Of a stretch of DNA of 64,000 bases, positions 48,806 through 57,871 are shown piece by piece. A program made the translations under genes and the position numbers. The stretch lies in assembly GCA_036504335.1 (NCBI GenBank), contig DASXVJ010000026.1, positions 36,757-100,756 of the forward strand, read 5' to 3'. Origin of the DNA: Fen-183 sp036504335. GTDB lineage: Bacteria > Acidobacteriota > Thermoanaerobaculia > UBA5066. The notes below the pieces were generated by a model that saw only the letters and a list, made by a program, of their open reading frames with translations, made no database searches and was not told where the DNA came from. Numbering within the stretch: position 1 is the first letter of the stretch; each line of letters opens with the position of its first letter.

Positions 48806-50383
48806 ATGGACGCCATGCGCACGAAAACCAAAGTTCTGTCTCTCGCCGCCCTGCTCGCCGGATCGGTCGTCTTCGGGATGATCCTCGCGGGCAGCCTCGA
48901 CCTCACCCGCCTCGCGACGGCCCAGAAGGCCGCGCCGGCGCCCGCCGCGGCCGCCGCTCCGGCTCCGGCCGCGCGGCCCGCCGTCGGCACCGCGCTCGCG
49001 CTGCCGTCCTTCGCGGACATCGCAGAGCAGATCTCGCCCGCGATCGTCTCCGTCACGGCGACGGACATCGTGAAGGGCAAGAAGCTCACGCGCCCGTACC
49101 ACAACTTCGGCGGTGAGGGCGGGCAGGATCCGTTCGACTTCTTCTTCGGCCCGGACGGCCCGAAGCGCAAGAGCGCCGACGACGACGAGGACCAGAAGCA
49201 GCTCTCGGGCGGCACGGGATTCATCATCGAGTCCGACGGCTACATCCTCACGAACAACCACGTGATCGACGGCGCCGAGAAGGTCGACGTGAAGGTCGGC
49301 GACCGCGAGGAGTACAAGGCCAAGGTCGTCGGGCGCGACGCGGCGACGGACCTCGCGCTCCTGAAGATCGAGGGACCGAAGCCGTTTCCGACCGTCCGGC
49401 TCGGCGACAGCGACAGGATCCGCGTCGGCGAGTGGGTCATGGCGATCGGCGACCCGCTCAACTTCGACAAGTCCGTCACGGTCGGCGTCATCTCCGGGAA
49501 GGGCCGCTACGCGGGCCTCTCGCGCGCGACGAGCGCCTTCGAGAATCTCCTCCAGACGGACGCCGCGATCAACTTCGGGAACTCGGGCGGGCCTCTCGTG
49601 AACGTGAGCGGAGAGGTCGTCGGGATCAACACGGCGATCTCGCGCATCGGGCAGAACATCGGCTTCGCGGTCCCCGTGAACGTCGCCAAGCGCCTCCTGC
49701 CCCAGCTCAAGAAGGGCAAGGTCGTGCGCGGCTTCCTCGGCGTGCAGGTCGAGTCCGTCAACAAGAAGTGGCAGGAGGCCTACGGTCTCAAGGCTCCCGA
49801 GGGCGCGTTCGTGCAGTCCGTCGAGAAGGGCAAGCCCGCCGAGAAGGCCGGCCTCAAGCACGACGACATCATCACGCGCGTCGACGACGTGACCGTCAAG
49901 AGCAACCGCGATCTGATCGACTACGTGTCGAGCAAGGCGCCGGGCGCGAAGATCACGCTCACCTTCCTGCGGGACGGCAAGGAGCAGACCGCCGTCGCGA
50001 CGCTCGAGACGCGGCCCGAGGACGGCGAGAAGCCGGTGGTGGCCGACGAAGAGGACGGGAGGGCCTCCGCGCGGCAGAAGCTCCTCGGCCTCGAGATCGA
50101 CGACCTGACCGCGCGCACGCGCCGCTCGTACGGGATCGGCGCGGAGCCGGCGAAGGGCGTCGTGATCACGCACGTCAAGGCCGTGTCCCCGGCGGCGGAC
50201 GCGAACCTCCTCGAGGGCGACGTCATCCTCGAGGTGAACGGCGCGGCCGTGGGGTCGGTCGACGAACTGCAGGCCGCGATCAAGAAGGCTCCGAAGGGCA
50301 AGTACATCCGGTTCTACGTCCAGCGGCAGGCCGCGCGCGGCCAGGCGACGAAGTTCTCGACGGCCGTCAAACCGGAAGAATGA
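48806..50383 (+). CDS. DegP/HtrA-family periplasmic serine protease
   Basis: HtrA proteases degrade and refold misfolded envelope proteins. The 525-residue product has an N-terminal signal anchor (LSLAALLAGSVVFGMILAG), an Ala/Pro linker and the trypsin-like domain with His152 (ILTNNHVIDGAEK), Asp182 (AATDLALLKIEG) and Ser260 (INFGNSGGPLVNV). Two PDZ domains follow (RGFLGVQVESVNKKWQEAYG and GVVITHVKAVSPAADANLLE). An internal ATG at 48815 is a good alternative start because a TATCAT hexamer lies 11 bases before it. The gene is followed by a GC hairpin and by repeat M. Confidence 0.93.
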   Translation: MDAMRTKTKVLSLAALLAGSVVFGMILAGSLDLTRLATAQKAAPAPAAAAAPAPAARPAVGTALALPSFADIAEQISPAIVSVTATDIVKGKKLTRPYHNFGGEGGQDPFDFFFGPDGPKRKSADDDEDQKQLSGGTGFIIESDGYILTNNHVIDGAEKVDVKVGDREEYKAKVVGRDAATDLALLKIEGPKPFPTVRLGDSDRIRVGEWVMAIGDPLNFDKSVTVGVISGKGRYAGLSRATSAFENLLQTDAAINFGNSGGPLVNVSGEVVGINTAISRIGQNIGFAVPVNVAKRLLPQLKKGKVVRGFLGVQVESVNKKWQEAYGLKAPEGAFVQSVEKGKPAEKAGLKHDDIITRVDDVTVKSNRDLIDYVSSKAPGAKITLTFLRDGKEQTAVATLETRPEDGEKPVVADEEDGRASARQKLLGLEIDDLTARTRRSYGIGAEPAKGVVITHVKAVSPAADANLLEGDVILEVNGAAVGSVDELQAAIKKAPKGKYIRFYVQRQAARGQATKFSTAVKPEE

Positions 50384-50391
50384 GAGACGGG

Positions 50392-50415
50392 GCGGGGGGA
50401 TTCCGCTCCCCCCGC
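50392..50415 (+). terminator. GC-rich hairpin after the HtrA gene
   Basis: A perfect 9-bp inverted repeat (GCGGGGGGA and TCCCCCCGC, loop TTCCGC) lies nine bases after the stop, followed by a second smaller stem (GCACCC/GGGTGC). No U-run follows, so termination would need help. Confidence 0.4.
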
Positions 50416-50459
50416 ACCCCCTCGGGTGCCCCCCGCACCCCCCCGCGGCGCTCCGCGCC

Positions 50460-50612
50460 GGTTTCTTAGAAAGGGGTCGTGCGCGGCCTGTACGAGAATT
50501 GCCGCGCTCGGGCTCGCGTGCGCCTCGAGGAGGGCCAATTGACTTCTGCCCGCCCCCGGATCTTCTTTCTAAGCAGAATTTCTCTTCTTCTTTTTCTTTC
50601 CCTCGCGGCCTC
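50460..50612. repeat. Full copy M of the palindromic element, supplying a signal peptide
   Basis: The left arm GGTTTCTTAGAAAGGG is at 50460-50475. The right arm ATCTTCTTTCTAAGCAGAAT (50560-50579) runs into a pyrimidine tract to about 50605. The right arm and tail are read as RIFFLSRISLLLFLSLA, the hydrophobic core of the signal peptide of the giant exported protein. The spacer here (about 85 bases) is longer than in other copies and includes its ribosome binding site. Confidence 0.8.
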
Positions 50613-53600
50613 CGCCGCCCTCGCGGCGATGGAGCCAGGCGCAGCCGGCGCTCCGACCTCGCGCCTCGCGTGGGCGCTGAAGCCGGAGATCTTCGAGCGC
50701 CTCTCGCCCGCCGCGCGCCAGTCGGTCCTCGTCGCCAACGGCCTCGCGCCCGCCCCGGCTCGCCGCGATTCGCCGGCCGCGCCGGCCCGGGTTGCCACGT
50801 CCTCCGGCCTCGCCTCGCCCGCCCCCCGGCAGAACGTCCGCGTGAACGACCCGGCGCTCGACGTCGCCCACCACGCGACGCGCACCTCGTCCATCGCGGC
50901 CCGCGGCTCGCGCGTCTTCGTGGGCTTCGAGGACGCGACGTGGACGGCCGCGGGGTACGGCGTCTCGAACGACGGCGGCGCGACGTTCGCGCACCGGCGC
51001 ATTCCCGCGGCCCCCGACCTCGTCGTGTGGGGGAGCCCTTCGGTCGCGATCGGGCCCGCCGGAGAGATCTACTACGCGTTCCTCCAGAGCGTGCCCGGCG
51101 AGCCGGCCTCGGTCGCCCTCGCGAAGTCCACGGACGGCGGCCTCACGTTTCCCGAGCTCTCGAGCCCCGCGGGCGGCGTCGAGAACGGCTCCGACGTGAT
51201 GGACAAGCCGGCGATCGCCGTGGACAACGGCGCGGCGTCGCCGCGCAAGGGCACGGTCTACGTCGCCTGGACCTACTACTTCACCCGCTACGGCTACACG
51301 GCGATCCTGTGCTCCCACGCCGCGGACGGCGCGTCGTTCACGGCTCCCGCGATGCTCTCGATCATCGACGGGGCCCCCGTGGACCACGCGGCGGTCGCCG
51401 TCGCGCCCAACGGCGACGTCTACGTGGCCTACCAGGACGGCCACCGCTCTCCGAGCGGGATCACGATCACGCGCTCGACGGACGGCGGGCAGTTTTTCGG
51501 CGCGCTGCGCGGGGCCGCGACGTTTCAGCCCGCGGGCGCACTGACGGCGGGTTCGGGCGGCGCGGTGCCGAATTCCGGCCCTTCCCTCGCGGTCGACGGC
51601 GCCGGCACGGTCCACGTCGCGTGGGCCGCGGTTTCGTCCGGTGCGACGTCGGACCGGTCGGACGTTTTCTACGTCCGCTCGACCGACAACGCGACGACGT
51701 TCTCGGCCGCCCGGAAACTGAACGACGACGGGACGCCGACGACGCAGGCGTTTCCGGCGCTCGCCGCCCTGCCCGACGGGACCGTCGGCGTGCGCTGGGC
51801 GGACCGGCGCAACGACCCGGCCCGCGACGCGCTGAACGACGTGTACCTCGCGATCTCGCGCGACGGCGGGACGACGTGGGGACGGAACTTCCGGGTCACG
51901 GACCGGAACTCGCCGTGGGGGCCCGGCCCGCACAGCGTGTCCGGATCGGGGCACGCGTCGTACGACGGGCTCGCGGCCGACGGCGGGAACTTCTACGTCG
52001 CGTGGACGGACGAACGCTCGGGCGACGCCGACGTCTATGCGGCAGCCGTGCCCGCTGCGTTCGACGCGGCGACTCCCGATTTCAACCTGTCGGCTCTGAA
52101 CACCTACGCGGCCGTTCCGCAGGGCGGCGCCGCGACGTTCGACCTCGCGGCCTCCGGCGCCAACGGCTTTGCCGGGACGCTCGACCTCGCGCCGGACCTC
52201 GCGCCCTCGGGGCTCACGCTGTTGCTCGCGAGCGGCACGATTCTTCCGGGCCAGACCGTCCGCCTGACGGTGACGGCGTCGGCTTCCGCGCCTCCCGGGG
52301 ACTACGTCTTCGGCGTCGCCGCGAGGTCGGGTGGCCTCGTCCGCGGGACGCGCATGCGCCTCACGGTCACGAACGGCGCCCGCGGCTTTGCGCCGCCCGT
52401 GAACGTGACGCGGACGCCCGGGTTCTCGACGGGGGCGGTCAAGCCGGACGGGGCGGGCGTGCTCCACGCCGTCACGGACGACGACTCCGGCGCCGTGACC
52501 GGCTCGGAGGTCTTCTATCGCCGTTCCCTCGACGGCGGCGCGACGTTCTCCGCGCCCGTGAAGCTCCACGCGACGGGCTCCCGCGCGAGCGAGAGCGCGT
52601 TCACGATCGACGCCACGGGCCGGATCTTCGTCGTCTGGTCCGGCAAGGCGAGCGCCGACCCGACGCCGCGCATCTACTTCGTGAAATCCACGGACGGCGG
52701 GGCGACATTCTCGGCGCCTCTCGCCATCAACGGGACCACGGGCTACGCGGTACTCCCGAACATCGCGGCCGACCGGAACGGGAACCTGGTCGTCGGCTGG
52801 TACGACCTCTCCGGGGATTCGCCGGTCGTGGGCTGGTCGCGCTCGACGAACGCGGGCACGGGCTTCTCGACGCCCGTCGCGGTCTTCGACTCGCCGACGA
52901 CCTTCACGCGGCCCGCCCTCGCGATCGACTCGAAGAACAACGCGTACCTCGCCTGGAACCAGCAGACGTACAACACGTCGGTGATCCGGCTCACGGTCTC
53001 GAAGGCGGGCGCCGCGTTCGGCGCTCCCGCGACCGTGACGGACCCGGCGGCCCTCTCGTACGCCTCGGACCTCGCCGCAGGCCCCGACGACAGCATCGGC
53101 CTCGCGTTCTACATGCGCACGATCGTCGCCAACGTCCTCCAGAACCGCATGATCGCCTTCGCGCGCTCCACGAACGGCGGGACGTCGTTTTCGAGACCGG
53201 TGTTCCTCTCGTCGGCCGCCGGTCAGTCCTACGTGCCGGCGGTCGTCTTCGAGTCCACGGGCGCGATCGACGTCGCATGGGAGGGTTTCGACGCAAACGA
53301 CGTCCAGAGCGACGTCCGGGTCGCGCGCTCCACCGACGGCGGGGCCACGTTTTCGCCCCCCGTCGACCTCTCGGCGAATGGCGGCTTCTCGGGCAGCTCC
53401 GCGAACCCCGTGGACGGCCTCGGAGGCCCCGGCCGGGCGACGATCTCGGCCGGTGCGGACGGGACGATCGTCGTCTCGTGGTCCGACGACGCCGGCGCCG
53501 CGCCGGACGTCTTCGTCTCGACGCTCCCCGCGGCGCTGATCTCGAACCGCCCGCCCGTCCCCGCGATCACGGGCCCGGCCCCGAACGCGACGTTCGAAGC

Positions 53601-55257
53601 GGCCGTTCCCGTGCCGTTCGTCGGTTCGGCGACGGACCCGGACGGCGACGCCGTGACGCTCACCTGGGACTTCGGAGACGGCAGGAGCGCAGCGGGCGCA
53701 ACGCCTGCGGCGCACCCCTTCGCGGTGCCGGGCACGTACCGCGTCACGCTCACGGCGCGCGACCCCAAGGGCGGGTCCGCTGTCGCTTCAATCACGATCA
53801 CGATCAGCGTCCCGGCCGGGTCCGCCGGAACCGCGCGTCTGCTCCCGGTCGTCCTCGAGTCGCCGGGGCTGGGTGGAAGCCGCTACACGAGCGAAGTCAC
53901 GCTCTGGGCGGTGGGCGATTACACGCCGGTGCTCCTTGCCTATACGGCCGCCGCAGGCGGCGGAACCGGTTTCGCGCGCCTCAACCTCGGCTCGCACGAG
54001 ATGCGGACGCTGCCGGACGTCGTCGCGTGGCTCCGAACCCAGAACCTCCCGATCCCGGACGACGGCGCGACGCACGTCGGCACGCTCCGCATGACGTTCT
54101 CCACGCATCCCGGTGAAACCGTGTATGCGGGGGCGCGCACGTTCACGGCCGATCCCGCGGGCGGCGCGGGAACGTTCGGCCTCGCCTATCCGTCGGCCGA
54201 CTCCACGGCGGTCTCGGCGACGCTCTTCGGGCTGCAGCAGAACGCGGCCCAGCGCTCGAACGTCGCCGTCGTCAACGCCGGGCCGGATCCGATCGTCCTC
54301 CGGTTCTCCCTCCAGGGTCCCGCGGGCGAGGACCTCGGCGCCCTGCCGGATCAGCCGCTCGGCCCGTGGGGCTGGTTCCAGTTCAACCAGCCCCTCGCGG
54401 GGAAGGCCTCGTCGGGCCGGGGCGTCGTGACAAGGGTGTCGGGCGCGTCGCCGTTCACGGCGTACGCGGTCCTCAATGACGCCGTCACCTCGGACGGCTC
54501 GTACGTGCCGCCGCTCCTCGCGGGCGACGCGTCCGGAGCCGACCGGCTCGTGCCGGTGGTCCTCGACGTGCAGGGTCTGGGCGCGCGATTCCGGACCGAG
54601 CTCACGCTGACGAACTTCACGGCGGCGCCGCTGGCGCTCCAGCTGGCCTACGCGGCCGCGAACGGTTTCGGCAGCGGGTCCGGCGTCGCTTTGCTCACGC
54701 TCGCCCCGGGGGAGCAGCGCATCCTGCCGGACGCGATCGCCTTCCTCCGAGGGACGCTCCCGATCGAGAGCGACGGCCGCAACGTCGGAGGCTCGCTCTC
54801 CGTTCGGGCGGCGTCGGGCACGCCGGCGGACGCTCTCGGGGTCGGCTCGCGGACGTACGTGCCGACTCCCCCCGGCGGCTCGTACGGCCTGTTCTATCCG
54901 GGCCTCACGGCCACCCAGTGCGCGACCGCGACGGCCTCGGTCTACGGCCTGCAGGAGAACGCCTCGCAGAGGTCGAATCTCGCGGTCGTGAACCGCGGCG
55001 ACGCGGCGGACGCGATCACGCTCCGCTTGACGTATTTCGGCGCCGGACCCGGACGGCCGGTGCTCGGGTCGCCCGTCGTGAAGACGCTCGCGCCCGGCGA
55101 GTGGTTCCAGTTCAACCGGCCGCTCGCCGACTTTGGGGCCTCGTCGGGGTACGCCGAGGTCGAGAAGATCTCGGGAGCGTCGCGCTTCGCGGCCTATGCC
55201 GTTCTCAACGACAACATCACGTCCGACGGCAGTTATGTGGGCATGAGCGTCCCGTAA
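50539..55257 (+). CDS. Giant exported sialidase-like repeat protein with PKD and duplicated C-terminal domain
   Basis: This is a 1572-residue product. The TTG at 50539 is chosen because AGGAGG (50528-50533) stands five bases before it. It gives a compact signal peptide (RPRIFFLSRISLLLFLSLAA). An upstream ATG at 50479 would give a 20-residue polar prefix. Residues 60-540 and 630-1000 carry many Asp-box/BNR-type motifs (STDGGATF, SLDGGATF, STNGGTSF), so two beta-propeller regions are likely. A PKD domain follows (PVPAITGPAPNATFEAAVPV, LTWDFGDGRS) at about 1004-1093. Two related domains of about 236 residues then run at 1100-1335 and 1336-1572, sharing LQxNAxQRSNxAVVN, WFQFNxPL and YAVLNDxxTSDGSYV. 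It is probably a secreted surface or adhesin-like protein. Enzymatic activity is unproven. Confidence 0.8.
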   Translation: MTSARPRIFFLSRISLLLFLSLAASAALAAMEPGAAGAPTSRLAWALKPEIFERLSPAARQSVLVANGLAPAPARRDSPAAPARVATSSGLASPAPRQNVRVNDPALDVAHHATRTSSIAARGSRVFVGFEDATWTAAGYGVSNDGGATFAHRRIPAAPDLVVWGSPSVAIGPAGEIYYAFLQSVPGEPASVALAKSTDGGLTFPELSSPAGGVENGSDVMDKPAIAVDNGAASPRKGTVYVAWTYYFTRYGYTAILCSHAADGASFTAPAMLSIIDGAPVDHAAVAVAPNGDVYVAYQDGHRSPSGITITRSTDGGQFFGALRGAATFQPAGALTAGSGGAVPNSGPSLAVDGAGTVHVAWAAVSSGATSDRSDVFYVRSTDNATTFSAARKLNDDGTPTTQAFPALAALPDGTVGVRWADRRNDPARDALNDVYLAISRDGGTTWGRNFRVTDRNSPWGPGPHSVSGSGHASYDGLAADGGNFYVAWTDERSGDADVYAAAVPAAFDAATPDFNLSALNTYAAVPQGGAATFDLAASGANGFAGTLDLAPDLAPSGLTLLLASGTILPGQTVRLTVTASASAPPGDYVFGVAARSGGLVRGTRMRLTVTNGARGFAPPVNVTRTPGFSTGAVKPDGAGVLHAVTDDDSGAVTGSEVFYRRSLDGGATFSAPVKLHATGSRASESAFTIDATGRIFVVWSGKASADPTPRIYFVKSTDGGATFSAPLAINGTTGYAVLPNIAADRNGNLVVGWYDLSGDSPVVGWSRSTNAGTGFSTPVAVFDSPTTFTRPALAIDSKNNAYLAWNQQTYNTSVIRLTVSKAGAAFGAPATVTDPAALSYASDLAAGPDDSIGLAFYMRTIVANVLQNRMIAFARSTNGGTSFSRPVFLSSAAGQSYVPAVVFESTGAIDVAWEGFDANDVQSDVRVARSTDGGATFSPPVDLSANGGFSGSSANPVDGLGGPGRATISAGADGTIVVSWSDDAGAAPDVFVSTLPAALISNRPPVPAITGPAPNATFEAAVPVPFVGSATDPDGDAVTLTWDFGDGRSAAGATPAAHPFAVPGTYRVTLTARDPKGGSAVASITITISVPAGSAGTARLLPVVLESPGLGGSRYTSEVTLWAVGDYTPVLLAYTAAAGGGTGFARLNLGSHEMRTLPDVVAWLRTQNLPIPDDGATHVGTLRMTFSTHPGETVYAGARTFTADPAGGAGTFGLAYPSADSTAVSATLFGLQQNAAQRSNVAVVNAGPDPIVLRFSLQGPAGEDLGALPDQPLGPWGWFQFNQPLAGKASSGRGVVTRVSGASPFTAYAVLNDAVTSDGSYVPPLLAGDASGADRLVPVVLDVQGLGARFRTELTLTNFTAAPLALQLAYAAANGFGSGSGVALLTLAPGEQRILPDAIAFLRGTLPIESDGRNVGGSLSVRAASGTPADALGVGSRTYVPTPPGGSYGLFYPGLTATQCATATASVYGLQENASQRSNLAVVNRGDAADAITLRLTYFGAGPGRPVLGSPVVKTLAPGEWFQFNRPLADFGASSGYAEVEKISGASRFAAYAVLNDNITSDGSYVGMSVP

Positions 55258-55277
55258 ACCCTTCCCGGCGGCGGCCG

Positions 55278-55283
55278 TATAGT
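55278..55283 (+). promoter_or_regulatory. -10-like hexamer before the thioredoxin-like gene
   Basis: TATAGT ends six bases before the ATG at 55290 and there is no Shine-Dalgarno sequence, so the message may be leaderless. Confidence 0.4.
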
Positions 55284-55289
55284 CACGGC

Positions 55290-56624
55290 ATGAGCACGAA
55301 ACTGTTTCGGGCGGCGCTCGCCGCCGCCCTCTTCGCCGCGCCGGCCGCCGTGGCCGGCACGGCGGCCGCGCCCCGTCCGATCCTGCCCTTCATCGAGGAC
55401 GACTACACGAAGGCGCTTGCCTCCGCGAAGGCCTCCGGCAAGCCGATCTTCTTCGAGGCCTGGGCGCCCTGGTGACACACATGTCGCTCGATGAAGGCCT
55501 TCGTCTTCACGGACAAGGCCCTCGAGCGGCAGGCCGGACGGTTCGTCTGGCTTTCGGTCAACACCGAGAAGCGTGAAAACGCGGCGCTGCTGGGGAAGTT
55601 TCCCGTCAAGGTCTGGCCGTCGATCTACGTGATCGATCCCGCGACCGAGAAGATCGTCCTGCGCTGGGCGGGCGGCGTGACGACGCCGCAGCTCCTGCGC
55701 CTCCTCGACGACGGGGAGAAGGCGGCCCGCGGGAAAACGGCGCCGGGCGCGGCGCTCGCGGAGGCGGATCGCCTCTACGCGGATGGCAAGTACGCCGAGG
55801 CCGCGGCCGCATACCGCAAGGCGCTCGAAACGCAGAAGCCGGGCGCGCCCTCGTACGCGCGCACGGCCGAATCGCTCCTCTTCTCGCTCTCGCAGAGCGG
55901 CCAGCGCGAGGCGTGCGCGGCGACGGCGCGCGACGTCTTCCCGAGCCTCCGGGGCACGCCGTCGGCCGCGAACGTCGCGGGCTCGGGCCTCGACTGCGCG
56001 CTCTCGCTGAAGGACGACGATCCGCAGAAGCCGGCCCTCGTCGCGGCTCTCGCCGCGAGCGCCCGGTCCGTCGTCGACGGGACGAAAGCCGGCCTCGCGG
56101 CCGACGACGTTTCGGCCGTCTACGGCTCGCTTGCCGATGAGCGCAGCGCCGCGAAGGACGAGCCGGGCGCGAAAAAGACGGTCGAGGCGTGGGTGGCCTA
56201 CCTCGAGGGCGAGGCCGCGAAGGCGAAGACGCCATCGGAGCGCACCGTGTTCGACGCGCACCGCGTGTCGGCGTGTCTCGCGCTCGGCCAGCCCGAGCGC
56301 GTCGTCCCGGCGCTCGTCCAGTCGGAGAAGGACTTCCCGGACGACTACAACCCGCCGCAGCGCCTCGCGATCGCCTACGGGGCGATGAAGAATTACGACG
56401 AGGCCCTCGCGGCGTCCGACCGCGCCATGGCGCGGGCCTACGGTCCGCGCAAGCTCGTCGTCTATCGCACGCGCGCCGGCCTCTACAGGGACGAGGGCGA
56501 CGCGGCGGCGGCGAAGAAGACGCTCGAGGAGATGCTTGCCTACGCGGAAGGACTGCCGAAGGAGCAGGTCAGCGAACGGACGATCGCGTCGATCCGGAAG
56601 CAGCTCGAGGCGGCGCCGAACTAG
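55290..56624 (+). CDS. Putative selenoprotein: exported thioredoxin-fold protein (UxxC) with helical repeats
   Basis: The gene is one continuous frame of 445 codons interrupted only by TGA at codon 62 (55473-55475). Read through, the product is 444 residues. It has a signal peptide (KLFRAALAAALFAAPAAVAG), a thioredoxin fold with KPIFFEAWAPW then Sec-His-Thr-Cys (U62, C65), RSMKAFVFTDKALERQ, FVWLSVNTEKRENAALLGKF and the cis-Pro VKVWPSIYVID (Pro110). About 300 residues of TPR-like helices follow (YADGKYAEAAAAYRKALETQ). Homologues of this fold have Cys at the TGA position (WCxxC). Sequence on both sides of the TGA is conserved family sequence in the same frame, which argues against a random stop. 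A bSECIS-like hairpin follows. Selenocysteine genes (selA, selB, selC) are not in the window. A nonsense mutation or sequencing error remains possible. Confidence 0.75.
55492..55509 (+). promoter_or_regulatory. bSECIS-like hairpin after the in-frame UGA
   Basis: TGAAG (55492-55496) and CTTCA (55505-55509) pair around loop GCCTTCGT. The first loop base is G, 22 bases after the UGA. An alternative fold extends the stem by a G-T and a C-G pair with loop CTTC. Bacterial SECIS elements need a small stem-loop with G among the first loop bases about 16-37 bases after the UGA, and this fits. Confidence 0.55.
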
Positions 56625-56638
56625 AAGACGCGGCGGCC

Positions 56639-57871
56639 TCAGCTCGACGCAATCGCGGCGTCGAGCCCCGCCGCGGGCGAAGAAGGAGGAGCGCCCTTCT
56701 TTTCGACCTTCGAAGAATCTTCCGGGGTCCTGATCTCGAAATCGTGCCGGTTCGCGCGCAGGACGCGGCCCGAGGCGTCGCGGACGACGCGCTCGTAGTA
56801 CGCGTCGCGCTCGAAGGGCTCGCGGCCCGCGCCGCGGATGAGGCCCTCCATCTGCGCGCGCGTCAGGCCCGCTTCGGTCGTCGCGCCGGCGGCGTGCGTG
56901 ATCGTCTCCTCCATCACGGTGCCCACGAGGTCGTCCGCGCCGAAGTGGAGCGCGACCGGCGCGAGCTTCTCGCCGATCTGCACCCAGTACGCCTTCACGT
57001 GGTCGACGTTGTCGAGCATGAGGCGCGAGACGGCGATGACCTTCAGGTCCGTCATGCCGGTGGCGGCGGGGAGGTCGGGGAGCTGGGTCTCCTCGGGATG
57101 GAACGCGAGCGGGATGTACCCGAGGAACCCGTGCGTGACGTCCTGCAGCTCACGGATCCGCACGAGGTGGTCGACGCGGTCCTCGACCGTCTCGACGCTG
57201 CCGTAGAGCATCGTGACGTTCGTCTTGACGCCGTTCTCGTGGCAGAGCTTCGCGAGCTCGAGCCAGCGCTCGCCGGAGATCTTGTCGCGGCAGATGACGT
57301 CGCGGACGCGCTTCTCGAAGATCTCGGCGCCGCCGCCGGGGCAGGAGTCCATGCCGGCGTCCTTGAGCTCGCGGATCACCGTCACGACGTCCTTCTTCGC
57401 GACGCGGGCGATCCAGTCCACCTCGACCATCGTCCACGCCTTGAGGTGGACGCCGGGGAACTTCGCGCGCAGCGCGCGGAGAAGGTCGAGATACCAGGAG
57501 TACGGGAGCGACGGGTGGAGGCCCCCGACGATGTGGAGCTCCGTGATCCCGTCGTGCCAGCCGGCCGCAGCCTCGCGCACGGCCTCCTCGATCGACATCG
57601 TGTACCCGCCGTCGACGCCCGGCTTGCGGGCCCACGCGCAGAGCGCGCAGTCGACCCAGCAGAGGTTCGTGGGGTTCAGGTACCGGTTGACGTTGTAGTA
57701 GCCGGTGTTGCCGTGCTTCTTCTCGCGGACGAAGTTCGCCAGCGCGCCGACGCCGAGGACGTCGGGGGACTCGAAGAGCGCGACGCCGTCCGCGTACGAG
57801 AGGCGCATCCCCGCGGCCACCTTCTCCGCGATCGGGAGGAGGGCCGACCCCTGGAACCGTTCGAGGATCAC
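56639..57871 (-). CDS. mqnE: Aminodeoxyfutalosine synthase
   Basis: MqnE is the radical-SAM enzyme that joins SAM-derived 5'-deoxyadenosyl with chorismate-derived carboxyvinyloxybenzoate in the futalosine route to menaquinone. The 410-residue product has the 4Fe-4S triad Cys71, Cys75, Cys78 (NLCWVDCALCAWAR), ELHIVGGLHPSLPYSWYLDL, LKAWTMVEVDWIARVAKK, MDSCPGGGAEIFEKRVRDVI, NVTMLYGSVETVEDRVDHLV and LGYIPLAFHPEE. SRLMLDNVDHVKAYWVQIG and GADDLVGTVMEE follow. The GTG start overlaps the upstream stop (GTGA). The last 25 residues (EDSSKVEKKGAPPSSP...) form an extension encoded by half copy N of the dispersed repeat. Other mqn genes are not in the window. Confidence 0.93.
   Translation of the reverse strand: MILERFQGSALLPIAEKVAAGMRLSYADGVALFESPDVLGVGALANFVREKKHGNTGYYNVNRYLNPTNLCWVDCALCAWARKPGVDGGYTMSIEEAVREAAAGWHDGITELHIVGGLHPSLPYSWYLDLLRALRAKFPGVHLKAWTMVEVDWIARVAKKDVVTVIRELKDAGMDSCPGGGAEIFEKRVRDVICRDKISGERWLELAKLCHENGVKTNVTMLYGSVETVEDRVDHLVRIRELQDVTHGFLGYIPLAFHPEETQLPDLPAATGMTDLKVIAVSRLMLDNVDHVKAYWVQIGEKLAPVALHFGADDLVGTVMEETITHAAGATTEAGLTRAQMEGLIRGAGREPFERDAYYERVVRDASGRVLRANRHDFEIRTPEDSSKVEKKGAPPSSPAAGLDAAIASS
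56691..56724. repeat. Half copy N of the palindromic element at the mqnE 3' end
   Basis: CCTTCTTTTCGACCTTCGAA and the following GAATCTTCC are read on the minus strand as EDSSKVEKKGAP, parallel to KISLKVKRAEAP of copy O. It lengthens the MqnE C-terminus. Confidence 0.6.

Noticed and set aside
55473..55475. UGA in the thioredoxin-like gene as an ordinary stop with a second gene starting at 55491
   Set aside because: The region between the TGA and that ATG encodes the remaining active-site residues (HTC) in the same frame, and a gene starting at ATG 55491 would have half a thioredoxin fold and no signal. A nonsense mutation cannot be excluded.
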